Positions 9,116-17,277 of a stretch of DNA of 50,076 nucleotides are shown here, piece after piece. Source of the stretch: Acidobacteria bacterium UBA2994 (GTDB taxonomy: Bacteria; Acidobacteriota; Vicinamibacteria; Vicinamibacterales; UBA8438); NCBI GenBank assembly GCA_002346545.1, contig DEAA01000023.1, forward strand, positions 1,189-51,264, in the 5' to 3' direction. How positions within the stretch are numbered: position 1 is the first letter of the stretch; each line of letters opens with the position of its first letter. The notes beneath the pieces were generated by a model. It saw only the letters and a list, made by a program, of their open reading frames with translations, ran no database searches and was not told where the DNA came from. The translations under genes were made by a program, and so were the position numbers.

Positions 9116-10174
9116 TCATTCGTAGTTCCCGAAATGAGCCCAAGGTTCGGGTAGCGGCTGGTCTCCTGCACTACTGCGGAGGATTAGCTCGCGTTCCCTG
9201 GTGAGCTCACCGATCCGTGTCATCGGCACCCCGTGGGTCAGGCGGCGGATGGTGTGGAAGCGTCGTCGGAATGCGCGGGGTACCGAGACCAGTAGTTCGT
9301 AGTCGTCACCGCCTGCCACCGCGGCCGCGATTGGATCAGCGCCTTGCTGTTCGAACCAGGCTCGCGCGCCGGGATCAATCGGGATGGCCTCGCTGTCGAT
9401 GACGGCACCGGTGGCGGAGGCAGCTGCGATCTGGCGGATGCCGTCCGACAGACCGTCGCTCAGGTCGACGGCCGCGCGCACGGATCGATTTCTCCCAAGC
9501 AGCGTGCCGACCCGCACCCGGGCCTCGGGGCGACGGTAGCGCGAGACACATGCCTCGATAAATCTGTCGCCGGGAGTAGCTTGCCCGGTTCGCAGCCAGC
9601 CCAGGCCGGCCGCTGCGGCGCCAAGCGCACCGGTCACCCAAAGCTCATCGTCCGGCCGACCTGAATCGCGGGTGAGCACCCGTCGACGCCGCACGGTGCC
9701 CATGGCGGTGATACCGACGACCAAGGGGCCCGGCGAGCGAGTGATGTTACCGCCTACCAGGGCTATGTCGTAGCGTCCGGCCAAGCCTAGCAGGCCGTCG
9801 AGTAGATCGTCGATGTCGGCGGCGGGCAGGGGCGGCGGTAGCACCAGTGACAACAGCGCGGCCCGCGGCGAGGCGCCCATGGCAGCCAGGTCGCTCAGAT
9901 TTACCGCGAGGGCCCGATACCCGAGGTCGGTGGCCGAGACGAAGGAGCGGTGAAAGTGGATGCCTTCGACCAGTGTGTCGGTGGTGACGACGTCGAGCGT
10001 GCCCCGGGCAGGTTCCACTACAGCGGCGTCGTCGCCGATGCTGACCGGCACCCAGCTGGGTGACTTGGGTACGCGGTGGCGGATGCGGGCAATCAGGGCC
10101 GCCTCGCCGAGGTCGGCCACCGTGGCTCCGGGCGCGAGTGGGGGGAGCGCGGGCGTGAAGATGGGGTCGCTCAC
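9116..10174 (-). CDS. thiL: thiamine-monophosphate kinase
   Basis: Cytoplasmic ThiL phosphorylates thiamine monophosphate with ATP to give thiamine pyrophosphate, the last step of the pathway. Characteristic AIR-synthase-fold motifs are present: SIGDDAAVV near residue 45, TDTLVEGIHF, LAVNLSDLAAMGA, LVGGNITRS, DLSDGLSDG and GGDDYELLVSVP. Length 352 aa is usual. It lies 10 nt after rny on the same strand and is probably cotranscribed with it. No other thi gene and no TPP riboswitch is visible nearby. Confidence 0.93.
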   Translation of the reverse strand: MSDPIFTPALPPLAPGATVADLGEAALIARIRHRVPKSPSWVPVSIGDDAAVVEPARGTLDVVTTDTLVEGIHFHRSFVSATDLGYRALAVNLSDLAAMGASPRAALLSLVLPPPLPAADIDDLLDGLLGLAGRYDIALVGGNITRSPGPLVVGITAMGTVRRRRVLTRDSGRPDDELWVTGALGAAAAGLGWLRTGQATPGDRFIEACVSRYRRPEARVRVGTLLGRNRSVRAAVDLSDGLSDGIRQIAAASATGAVIDSEAIPIDPGARAWFEQQGADPIAAAVAGGDDYELLVSVPRAFRRRFHTIRRLTHGVPMTRIGELTRERELILRSSAGDQPLPEPWAHFGNYE

Positions 10175-10184
10175 CGGTTCGTCG

Positions 10185-11750
10185 TTATCTCGCGTAGTCC
10201 ACGGCGCGCGTCTCCCGGATCACCGTGACCTTGATCTGACCGGGATACTGAAGCTCGTGCTCGACCCGCTTGGCGATATCCTTCGAGAGCCAGACAGCCT
10301 CTTCGTCGCTGACCTTCTCGCTCTCGACCATGATCCGGACCTCGCGGCCCGCCTGTAGTGCGAATGACTTCGACACCCCGTCGAACGAATCGGCGATGCC
10401 CTCGAGTTGTTCCAGACGCTTGATATACGACTCGAGGATGTCGCGGCGTGCTCCCGGACGCGCGGCAGAAATGGCGTCGGCGGCTTGGACCAACATCGAC
10501 TCGAGCGACGGCCAGTCGATGTCCATGTGATGTGCGGCCATGGCGTCGATCACGGCTTCGCTCTCGCCGTGCTGGCGCAGGAAGTCGATTCCCAGGGTCA
10601 GATGGGTGCCCTGGAGATCGCGGTCTATCGCCTTACCGATGTCGTGGACGAATGCGCCCCGGATGGTGGTGTGGGCGTCGAGACCGACCTCTTTTGCCAT
10701 GATGCCGGCGAGGTAGGCCACCTCCTTGGAGTGATTGAGCACGTTCTGGCCGTAGCTGGTTCGGAACTTCAAGCGCCCCATCAACTTGTGGATCTCCGGG
10801 TGCATGTCGAAGAGCCCCAGCTCGAAGGCGGCCGCCTCGCCCTCTTTCTGCACATGTTCGTCTAGTTCGACCTTGACCTTTTCCACCACTTCTTCGATGC
10901 GTGCCGGGTGGATGCGCCCGTCCCCGACCAGTCGCTCGATGGACTGCTTGGCAATCTCGCGCCGGAACGGGTCGAAGCTCGACAGGATGATGGCGCCGGG
11001 CGTGTCGTCGACGATCAGCTCGACTCCGGTCGCCTGTTCCAGGGCGCGGATGTTCCGACCTTCACGGCCGATGATCCGCCCCTTGAGGTCGTCGCTCGGC
11101 AGGTCTACTACCGAGACGGTCGTTTCGATGGTGTGTTCAGGTGCGCTCCGCTGGATAGCCTGGGTGACGATCTGCTTGGCTTTTTCGGTGGCCGTCTCCC
11201 GCGCCTCGGCCTCGAGCCGCTTCACCAGGTTGGCGGCATCTCGACGCGCGTCTTGCTCGATCTGCTTGATGATGAGTTCTTTGGCCTCGTCGGCAGTCAG
11301 GCCGGAGACTCGTTGCAGCGCCTGGCGCTGCTCGCGTGACAGCTCTTCGCAGCGGGTCAGCTCCGCGGCGAGCTGCTGCTCTTGTTCGGACAGTCGCTGC
11401 TCGCGGGCGGCCAGCTTGGCGTCTGTTTCGCGGCTCCGCTGATCGTGCGTCTTGAGTTCTTCGGTCCGCTGTGTCAGCTGCCGGTCGATTGAGGCTAGCT
11501 CGTCGCGTCGCTTGGTGGCCTGCCGCTCGCTGTCCTGGAGCAGGGCGTGCGCTTGTTCCTTGACCGACAGCTCCGCTTCCTTGCGGGTGGTCTCGGCGTC
11601 TCTGGTGGCTTCGCGCACCAGTCGTTCCGCTTCTTCCCGAGCGCGGCTGACGGTTTTGGCCGCAAGTCGCTTTTGTGTTGCGAGCCATACCACGAAGATC
11701 ACGGCGACAGCCACGAAGGCGGCTGTTCCTCCGAGGATGAAGAAGTCCAT
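10185..11750 (-). CDS. rny: ribonuclease Y
   Basis: Membrane-anchored endoribonuclease that initiates mRNA decay. 521 aa: one N-terminal transmembrane helix (about 3-24), a long coiled coil rich in Arg/Glu/Gln (about 30-190), a KH RNA-binding domain with the GREGRNI loop (about 210-275) and an HD metal-dependent phosphohydrolase domain. In the latter, NHSKEVA and FVHDIGKA supply metal ligands, and HHMDIDW follows. Start ATG 11750 has AAAGGAAC as ribosome-binding site. It follows zapA and the candidate 6S RNA on the minus strand and precedes thiL. Confidence 0.95.
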   Translation of the reverse strand: MDFFILGGTAAFVAVAVIFVVWLATQKRLAAKTVSRAREEAERLVREATRDAETTRKEAELSVKEQAHALLQDSERQATKRRDELASIDRQLTQRTEELKTHDQRSRETDAKLAAREQRLSEQEQQLAAELTRCEELSREQRQALQRVSGLTADEAKELIIKQIEQDARRDAANLVKRLEAEARETATEKAKQIVTQAIQRSAPEHTIETTVSVVDLPSDDLKGRIIGREGRNIRALEQATGVELIVDDTPGAIILSSFDPFRREIAKQSIERLVGDGRIHPARIEEVVEKVKVELDEHVQKEGEAAAFELGLFDMHPEIHKLMGRLKFRTSYGQNVLNHSKEVAYLAGIMAKEVGLDAHTTIRGAFVHDIGKAIDRDLQGTHLTLGIDFLRQHGESEAVIDAMAAHHMDIDWPSLESMLVQAADAISAARPGARRDILESYIKRLEQLEGIADSFDGVSKSFALQAGREVRIMVESEKVSDEEAVWLSKDIAKRVEHELQYPGQIKVTVIRETRAVDYAR

Positions 11751-11900
11751 GCGTGTTCCTTTCGGAACCCGCGGCCGGTGCCGGGGCTCGGCGTGCGGCG
11801 ACGGAAAACCCCGAGGCGAAGGCCACCCTCGACGGGTGGCGTCGTCGCGGTGACCCGTCAGTGACGAGTTGCCTGGCGGCGACGCCAGAGGAGGGAGGGC

Positions 11901-11927
11901 AAAAGACCCCGCATTTGCCGTGTGGGG
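11901..11927 (-). terminator. rho-independent-like terminator downstream of the candidate 6S RNA
   Basis: On the minus strand a CCCC..GGGG-based stem (7 positions, one A-C mismatch) with a 13-nt loop is followed directly by TCTTTT. It is placed to end transcription coming from zapA or the 6S RNA before the rny leader. Confidence 0.5.
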
Positions 11928-11938
11928 AGGTCGGATGA

Positions 11939-12032
11939 ACCTGCTGAAGCAGGTGGAGCCGCTCTAGATATAACCAGTTTCGCTTCAGGCTACCTCACGC
12001 GGAGGCGTGCACACCACGAAACGTCGCGGCTC
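11939..12032 (-). repeat. nested inverted repeats overlapping the 3' part of the 6S candidate
   Basis: Perfect outer arms GAGCCGC (12032-12026) and GCGGCTC (11962-11956) enclose inner arms GTTTCG (12022-12017) and CGAAAC (11982-11977). Immediately downstream comes a perfect ACCTGC-loop-GCAGGT hairpin (11954-11939). These arms compete with the closing stem proposed for the 6S RNA, so they may be an alternative fold, a processing signal or a separate element. Confidence 0.5.
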
Positions 12033-12173
12033 ACTTAGGGTTAGCGTTGGCTCAACCGAGCCTCCGAGACCATCACGCACACTGCAGGGAACCTATCAAT
12101 TACACGGCCGCTAACTGCCAGCCCTTTCATACGGCAGCCCATGGCTGCCCATCGTCCGTCTCCGCGTTTTTCC
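11990..12173 (-). ncRNA. ssrS: candidate 6S RNA
   Basis: 6S RNA mimics an open promoter and sequesters housekeeping RNA polymerase. The region directly downstream of zapA (the classical 6S location) has a promoter and a rod-like fold of about 180 nt. The closing stem is ACGCGGAG (12167-12160) with CTCCGCGT (12004-11997). The upper stem is GTTAGCG (12115-12109) with CGCTAAC (12046-12040). The apical hairpin is GGCTC-GGTT-GAGCC (12062-12049). Unpaired strands between the two long stems would form the central bubble, with a small ACG-TTT-CGT hairpin on its 3' side. The 5' strand also contains a perfect GGCAGCC-ATG-GGCTGCC hairpin. Ends are estimates. No covariance search was possible, so identity rests on position and hand-found pairing. 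Confidence 0.6.
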
Positions 12174-12179
12174 TCACTC

Positions 12180-12208
12180 ATGTTAGACCGAAGTCTGGAG
12201 TGGGGCAA
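12180..12208 (-). promoter_or_regulatory. promoter for the candidate 6S RNA
   Basis: Minus strand -35 TTGCCC (12208-12203), 17-nt spacer, -10 TAACAT (12185-12180). Predicted start near 12173, a few bases before the closing stem of the RNA. Confidence 0.5.
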
Positions 12209-12254
12209 GTCACGGCGAGATGGACGGTTAGACGGATAATTGGCGTTGCAGGAC

Positions 12255-12557
12255 TCAGCTTGAGGAGTCGAGGACGCGGTCGATCATCTCCTCGATTTCG
12301 GTGGTCCGCTGGCGTAGGCTGTCGCCCAGCGTGCTCTTGGTGTCGCAAGAACGAAAGTACTCGTCGGCGATGTTCAGCGCGGCCAGCACCGCGATGCGGA
12401 CGGCGTCGCCGCCGGTCGAGTGGTCGCTGGCCGATTGGATCTTCTGGTCGACGTAGCTGGCCAGTTCGGTGATGTACTCGATATCGAGGGAGCTCTTGAT
12501 CGGGTAGCGCTGACCCATGATCTCGACGGTCACGACCTGCGACGAGTCCTCGGTCAC
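12255..12557 (-). CDS. zapA: cell division protein ZapA
   Basis: 100-aa ZapA, which bundles FtsZ filaments at the division ring. The N-terminal VTVEIMGQRYPIKS strand pair and the EYITELASYVDQKI helix are diagnostic. The central DAVRIAVLAALNIADEYF helix and C-terminal coiled coil match the family. It lies 9 nt after a ZapB-like coiled-coil gene and is followed by the candidate 6S RNA, an arrangement found in many bacteria. Confidence 0.92.
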   Translation of the reverse strand: MTEDSSQVVTVEIMGQRYPIKSSLDIEYITELASYVDQKIQSASDHSTGGDAVRIAVLAALNIADEYFRSCDTKSTLGDSLRQRTTEIEEMIDRVLDSSS

Positions 12558-12566
12558 GGAAGGAAC

Positions 12567-12842
12567 CTAGAGACTGAGGCCTTCGAGTTGGTCCAGCATT
12601 TCGGTGACCCGGGTCCGGATCTGGTCCCGCTCGACCTGGAGCGCCTGGGCCTGGGCGCTCTGGTTCTCGGCGGTAGCTAACTGCTCGCGCAGAGCGTCCA
12701 CCTCCCGCGACAGGCGCGCGTTGTCCTCGGCCGTACGCGCCAGTTCGGTGCGCGTGCGTTCCAGCACACCCACCATCGACTGGATCTTGTCAGAGAGACG
12801 GTCGAGTGGTTCGAGATTGACGGCTGGTGTCGGCTTCGTCAT
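12567..12842 (-). CDS. ZapB-like coiled-coil protein
   Basis: 91 aa, nearly all heptad coiled coil from about residue 12 to the end (LDRLSDKIQSMVGVLERT, LSREVDALREQLATAENQ). Position immediately upstream of zapA and after pheT suggests a ZapB-type divisome partner that bridges ZapA. Sequence alone does not prove this, because short coiled coils are poorly specific. ATG 12842 has only a weak upstream ribosome-binding site (ACGAGGAC region on the minus strand). Confidence 0.75.
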   Translation of the reverse strand: MTKPTPAVNLEPLDRLSDKIQSMVGVLERTRTELARTAEDNARLSREVDALREQLATAENQSAQAQALQVERDQIRTRVTEMLDQLEGLSL

Positions 12843-12855
12843 ACGAGTCCTCGCG

Positions 12856-14970
12856 TTACCGCAACGCGGCCTGATGTGTGGCGGCCAGCGCCTGCACCAA
12901 GTCGTCGGTCGCCGTCTGCACCTCGGGGTCGGTCAGCGTGCGGTCAGGAGCCCGAAAAGTCAAGCGGATCGAGAGGCTTACTGCCCCGCTAGCGACGCCC
13001 TTCCCCTGGTACCGATCGACCTCCTGGATGTCGATTAGGTATGGCCCCCCCGCGGCCCGAATGGTGTCACGAACCTCGGCGGCGGGCAAGGCGTCGTCGA
13101 TCTCAAGCGAGAGGTCTCTGGTGATCGACGGGTAGCGCGGTACCGGCGCCGCCTGCATCCGGTCGAACACATCCATGTCGAGGCATCGCAGATCTAGCTC
13201 AGCAACATACACGGCGCCTTGACCCGGCAGTCCGCGGGCGGTTGCCAGCGTGGGATCGAGCTGTCCGGTGAGCCCGAAGGGGCGGGTCTCGCCGTTGACA
13301 TCGATCAGCACGCGAGCTGTCCGTCCGACCACCATCGCCGGCGCTGTCTCCGGCTCTAGCCGCACGGCGCCGCCGAAGCCGGCGGCGACGCGCGCTATCA
13401 CGCCCGAGAGATCGAATAGGTCGCCTTCGTGTTGGATGTTGCTCCAGTGTAGCGGGGTCGCGCTTCCGGTCACGACCAGCCCTAGCGCTGGGGTTTCTCC
13501 CGCCGACTGTCGAAAGCGGCTGCCCAGCTCGAACAGGCGGATGTCCTGTTGTTCCCGCCGGCGGTTGTGGATGAGCGAGTCGACCAGACCCGGCACGAGC
13601 GAGGGGCGCAGCACGGCACCCAGCTCGGAGAGCGGATTGGCCAGCGCGACGATGTCGTCGGCGTCTGGCTGCACCGCCAGGGCCGCGTCGCGTTCGATGA
13701 AGCCGTAGGTGATCGCCTCAGTGAAGCCGCAGCCGGTCAGTAGCCGGCGGACGAGGCGGTCGCGTCTCAGCCAGGGCGCCGCAGGGGCGGCGGGCCGGGT
13801 TAGGGACGGGAACGTGGTGGGCAGTCGGTCGTATCCGTGGTGGCGGGCCACCTCTTCGATAAGGTCTTCCTCACGGTTCACGTCCACGCGGAAGGTGGGC
13901 ACCGTCACCAGCCACGACATGCCTGCGCCGTTGTCCGCGGTTGGTTCGGCGGTGAAGCCGAGGCGAGCCAGCGTGGGGGCGACGAAGTCTTCCTCGATCG
14001 TCTGGCCCATCACGCGTCCGATCCGGCCGTGCCGCAGCGAGACCACCTTGGGCGAAACGGGCGCCGGGTGGCAGTCGATGAGCGGTCCCCGTGGTTGCCC
14101 GGCGCCGAGGTCCCGAAGGAGCTGCCACGCCCGCCGGACGGCCCGGACCGGAGCTTCGGGGTCGGCCCCGCGCTCGAACCGGTAGGAGGCGTCGGTCGAC
14201 AGCGTTAGCTGCTTGTTGGTGCGACGCACCGAGATGGGGTCGAAGTACGCCGCTTCCAGCAGGATGGTCCGTGTGGCGGCACTGACCTCGGACTCGGCTC
14301 CTCCCATGACCCCGGCTACTGCGACCGGTCGCTCGGCGTCGGCGATGGTCAGCATCTCGGTGGTCAGTGTGCGGTCTACTCCGTCGAGAGTGCGCACGGT
14401 CTCGCCAGCACGAGCGCGCCGGACCCGGATCTCTGGGCCGGCCAGCTTGGACAGGTCGAAGGCGTGCATCGGCTGGCCGAGTTCGAGCATCACGTAGTTG
14501 GTGACGTCGACCACGTTGTTGATGGGGCGAACGTCGGCCGCCTCCAGACGCGTGGTCAGCCACCGAGGCGAGGGGCCCACCTCGACGTTAGCGAGTGCCC
14601 CGACGTAGCGGGGACAGAGCGCGGTGTCCTCGTCCAGGATGGTGATGCTCACGGCTGGCTTGGCGTCCGGCGCCGGATCGTCGGCCAGGACCGGGTCGAC
14701 CAGATCGGCGCCGTAGATGGCACCAACTTCCCGGGCGATGCCGAGGACCGACAGGCAGTCGGGACGGTTGGTCGTGATCTCGAGGTCGAGAATCGCGTCG
14801 TTCGCCGTGGACGGATCCTCTTCGCCGTCGGGTTCGGGCCAGGCCTCGATCGCGCCTACCTCGAACCCGCGCATCGTCAACGCGTCGGCAAGCGCACCGA
14901 TGGTGGCCGGACCCTCAGGGGGGGGCGGGATGCGCACCAGCTCACGCAGCCACGAGACCGGGATTCTCAA
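12856..14970 (-). CDS. pheT: phenylalanine-tRNA ligase beta subunit, short form without the N-terminal tRNA-binding domain
   Basis: PheT forms the alpha2-beta2 enzyme charging tRNA-Phe. At 704 aa it is about 100 residues shorter than the usual 790-800. After MRIPVSWLRELV the sequence reaches the NRPDCLSVLGIAREV motif by about residue 65. The EMAP-like tRNA_bind domain normally inserted after residue 40 is therefore absent. B3/B4 editing, B5 (YRFERGADPE near 270), core and C-terminal FDX-ACB anticodon domains (PRYPSITRDLSLEI near 620) follow. The start is TTG at 14970, overlapping the pheS stop as TTGA, which implies translational coupling. Confidence 0.93.
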   Translation of the reverse strand: MRIPVSWLRELVRIPPPPEGPATIGALADALTMRGFEVGAIEAWPEPDGEEDPSTANDAILDLEITTNRPDCLSVLGIAREVGAIYGADLVDPVLADDPAPDAKPAVSITILDEDTALCPRYVGALANVEVGPSPRWLTTRLEAADVRPINNVVDVTNYVMLELGQPMHAFDLSKLAGPEIRVRRARAGETVRTLDGVDRTLTTEMLTIADAERPVAVAGVMGGAESEVSAATRTILLEAAYFDPISVRRTNKQLTLSTDASYRFERGADPEAPVRAVRRAWQLLRDLGAGQPRGPLIDCHPAPVSPKVVSLRHGRIGRVMGQTIEEDFVAPTLARLGFTAEPTADNGAGMSWLVTVPTFRVDVNREEDLIEEVARHHGYDRLPTTFPSLTRPAAPAAPWLRRDRLVRRLLTGCGFTEAITYGFIERDAALAVQPDADDIVALANPLSELGAVLRPSLVPGLVDSLIHNRRREQQDIRLFELGSRFRQSAGETPALGLVVTGSATPLHWSNIQHEGDLFDLSGVIARVAAGFGGAVRLEPETAPAMVVGRTARVLIDVNGETRPFGLTGQLDPTLATARGLPGQGAVYVAELDLRCLDMDVFDRMQAAPVPRYPSITRDLSLEIDDALPAAEVRDTIRAAGGPYLIDIQEVDRYQGKGVASGAVSLSIRLTFRAPDRTLTDPEVQTATDDLVQALAATHQAALR

Positions 14971-16028
14971 TGAGGAAACTGCTCCAGCAGCCGAAGATCG
15001 TTGTCATAGAACAGGCGGATGTCCTCCACCTGGTACTTAAGGAGTGCCACCCGATCGATACCGATGCCGAACGCCCAGCCGGTGTAGCGCTCGGGGTCGT
15101 AACCGACCTTTTCGAACAGCGCCGGGTGGACCATCCCGCATCCGAGGATCTCGAGCCAGCCGGTCTCCTTGCACACGGCGCAACCGTCACCCTTGCAGAA
15201 CACGCAGCTGATGAACACTTCAGCGCTGGGTTCGGTATAGGGGAAGAAGCTCGGACGGAACATGACTTGCGTGTCGGCGTCGAAGAACCGCTGAAGGAAG
15301 CTGACCAGCGTACCCTTGAGGTCCGCCATCGTCACGCCTTCGCCCACCAAGAGTCCCTCGACCTGTTGGAACATTGGCGAATGGGTCAGGTCGGGTGTGT
15401 CGCGACGATAGACGAGGCCGGGCGCGATGATCCGCACCGGCGGCTCGTGGATCTCCATGTAGCGGATCTGCATCCCCGAGGTGTGCGTGCGCAGCAGCGT
15501 CGCCGGCGGTGACCCCTCGACGCCCGTGCCACCTGGCATCTCACGCTCGAGATAGAACGTGTCTTGCATGTCGCGCGCCGGATGATCCGGCGGCATGTTG
15601 AGCGCCTCGAAGTTGTGGTAGTCGTCCTCGACCTGCGGCCCCTGCAGGATCTCGAAGCCCATCGCCTCGAAAATGGTCTCGACCGATTCCCGGATCGAGG
15701 TCAGGGGGTGGCGTTGTCCGAAGAGAAGTGGACGTCCGGGCAGCGTGACGTCGACCGCGCCGGCCGGGCGCGCCGTGGACGCGAGCGTCTCGCGCTGGGC
15801 GGTCAAAGCGGCGTCGATCTCCTGCTTTAGGAGATTCGCCGCCTTTCCCAGAGCGGGTCGGTCTTCGGGTGCCGCGCCGGCCATCGACTTCATGAGCGCG
15901 ACAACCGCCCCCTGTTTGCGGCCGAGGTAGCGGTCACGCACCGTCTGCAGATCCTGCTCGCTGGTCACCGCCTCGAGATCGGCGGTGAACGCGGCACGGA
16001 TGCTGTCGATGTCGGCTGGGGCGCTCAT
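14967..16028 (-). CDS. pheS: phenylalanine-tRNA ligase alpha subunit
   Basis: 353 aa from ATG 16028 (MSAPADID); an upstream in-frame start would add 18 residues with no family support. An N-terminal coiled-coil tRNA-binding segment (1-90) precedes the class II catalytic core. Motif 2 is VYRRDTPDLTHSPMFQQ, and the FFPYTEPSAEV segment and GWAFGIGIDRVAL motif 3 follow. A CxxC..CxxC knuckle (CVFCKGDGCAVC) is the cysteine cluster seen in many bacterial PheS proteins. It follows rplT by 75 nt and overlaps pheT. No Phe attenuator or T-box is visible before it. Confidence 0.95.
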   Translation of the reverse strand: MSAPADIDSIRAAFTADLEAVTSEQDLQTVRDRYLGRKQGAVVALMKSMAGAAPEDRPALGKAANLLKQEIDAALTAQRETLASTARPAGAVDVTLPGRPLLFGQRHPLTSIRESVETIFEAMGFEILQGPQVEDDYHNFEALNMPPDHPARDMQDTFYLEREMPGGTGVEGSPPATLLRTHTSGMQIRYMEIHEPPVRIIAPGLVYRRDTPDLTHSPMFQQVEGLLVGEGVTMADLKGTLVSFLQRFFDADTQVMFRPSFFPYTEPSAEVFISCVFCKGDGCAVCKETGWLEILGCGMVHPALFEKVGYDPERYTGWAFGIGIDRVALLKYQVEDIRLFYDNDLRLLEQFPH

Positions 16029-16103
16029 GGAATCGTGGGCGGCCGGGCCGCGGGCGTTGGAGAGGAAGCGCGTGGCGGCCACTATCTGGTGGCCGCCGGT
16101 CGT

Positions 16104-16463
16104 CTAGGCAGCGCGGGCGTCTTTCGCCTGGCTGGCCAGGTGGGCGAACGCGGCAGGCTCGGTCGCGGCCAGGTCTGCGAGCTGCTTGCGGTCGACGGTG
16201 ACCCCGGCTGCCGTGAGGCCATGAATGAACTGGCTGTAGCTGAGCCCGTGCTCGCGTGCGGCCGCGTTGATCCGCACGATCCAGAGCCGACGGAAATCGC
16301 GCTTTTTCAGGCGCCGACCGACATAGGCGTACTCGGCCGCCTTATCACCCGCCTCTTTGGCGGCGCGATATAGCTTGCTCTTGGTGGCGTAGAATCCTTT
16401 GGTGCGGGCCAGCAGCTTCTTGCGCTTGGCGCGCCGGACCGACCCGCGTTTAACTCGAGGCAT
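16104..16463 (-). CDS. rplT: 50S ribosomal protein L20
   Basis: 119 aa, the usual length. N-terminal [17 protein letters not shown] tail and [17 protein letters not shown] core are diagnostic. L20 binds 23S rRNA early in 50S assembly and in several bacteria represses the infC-rpmI-rplT mRNA. Follows rpmI by 12 nt in the conserved infC-rpmI-rplT order. Confidence 0.97.
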   Translation of the reverse strand: MPRVKRGSVRRAKRKKLLARTKGFYATKSKLYRAAKEAGDKAAEYAYVGRRLKKRDFRRLWIVRINAAAREHGLSYSQFIHGLTAAGVTVDRKQLADLAATEPAAFAHLASQAKDARAA

Positions 16464-16475
16464 GGTTCGAACTCC

Positions 16476-16673
16476 CTACCCGTTCGGCAGCAAGCGCTGC
16501 ACTTTCTTCATGTCGGCCGCCGAGATCAGGTCCGACTTCCGCAGATTTCGTTTCCGCTTGGTTGTCTTGCTGGTCAGGATGTGCTGACTCAGTGACTTGC
16601 TCCGCTTGATCTTCCCACTGGCGGTGGCCTTGAACCGTTTGGCCGCGCCCCGGTGCGTCTTCATCTTCGGCAT
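16476..16673 (-). CDS. rpmI: 50S ribosomal protein L35
   Basis: 65 aa. [14 protein letters not shown] at the N-terminus is the L35 signature; the rest is Lys/Arg-rich with [18 protein letters not shown]. Lies 2 nt after infC and 12 nt before rplT. Confidence 0.97.
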   Translation of the reverse strand: MPKMKTHRGAAKRFKATASGKIKRSKSLSQHILTSKTTKRKRNLRKSDLISAADMKKVQRLLPNG

Positions 16674-16675
16674 AT

Positions 16676-17236
16676 CTATCCCCCCTGTCCTTTCTTTCCG
16701 CCGCTGACGCCGGACAGGATGATGTGCATCTGATTTCCCATCATGCTGGGCCGCGTTTCGGCCACGGCAATGCCATCGAGGTCGTCCTCGAGCCGCTCCA
16801 GGATGCGTCGCCCGAAGTCGGGGTGGGCCATTTCACGGCCACGGAAGAAGATGGTGGCCTTCACCTTGTCGCCTTCCTTCACGATCCGCTCGATGTGCTT
16901 CTTCTTGAAGTTGTAGTCGTGCTGGTCCACCTTGGGGCGGAACTTGATCTCCTTGAGTTCGATCGACTTCTGATTCTTGCGTGCCTCGCGGCTCCGCTTC
17001 TGCTCCTGATAGTGATACCGCCCGTAGTCCATGATCCGACAGACGGGCGGATTCGCCGTGGGTGAGATCTCGACCAGGTCGAGACCTTTGTCCCGGGCGA
17101 TGACGAGTGCCTGCTGGGGCGACATGATGCCGAGCTGCTCGCCCGTATCATCGATGACGCGGATCTCCCGCACGCGAATACGTTCGTTGGTGCGAGTGCG
17201 AACCTCGCGTCGTGGTCCTCGGACGAAAGCCGTAAT
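16676..17236 (-). CDS. infC: translation initiation factor IF-3, apparent AUU start
   Basis: IF-3 binds the 30S subunit, blocks subunit joining and proofreads the start codon. A GTG at 17173 would give 165 aa but would remove the conserved N-terminal segment. Reading back in frame gives [15 protein letters not shown], the normal IF-3 start region, and an ATT codon at 17236-17234. This is preceded two bases earlier by AAAGGGGGG, a strong Shine-Dalgarno sequence. The product is then 186 aa, normal for the family. E. coli infC also starts with AUU, which IF-3 itself discriminates against, giving autoregulation. The C-terminal domain ([22 protein letters not shown]) is intact. Lies 41 nt after thrS. 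Confidence 0.9.
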   Translation of the reverse strand: MTAFVRGPRREVRTRTNERIRVREIRVIDDTGEQLGIMSPQQALVIARDKGLDLVEISPTANPPVCRIMDYGRYHYQEQKRSREARKNQKSIELKEIKFRPKVDQHDYNFKKKHIERIVKEGDKVKATIFFRGREMAHPDFGRRILERLEDDLDGIAVAETRPSMMGNQMHIILSGVSGGKKGQGG

Positions 17237-17277
17237 GTCCCCCCTTTGAAAGAGTCCCCAGCGGGTTGTTTGCCGCT

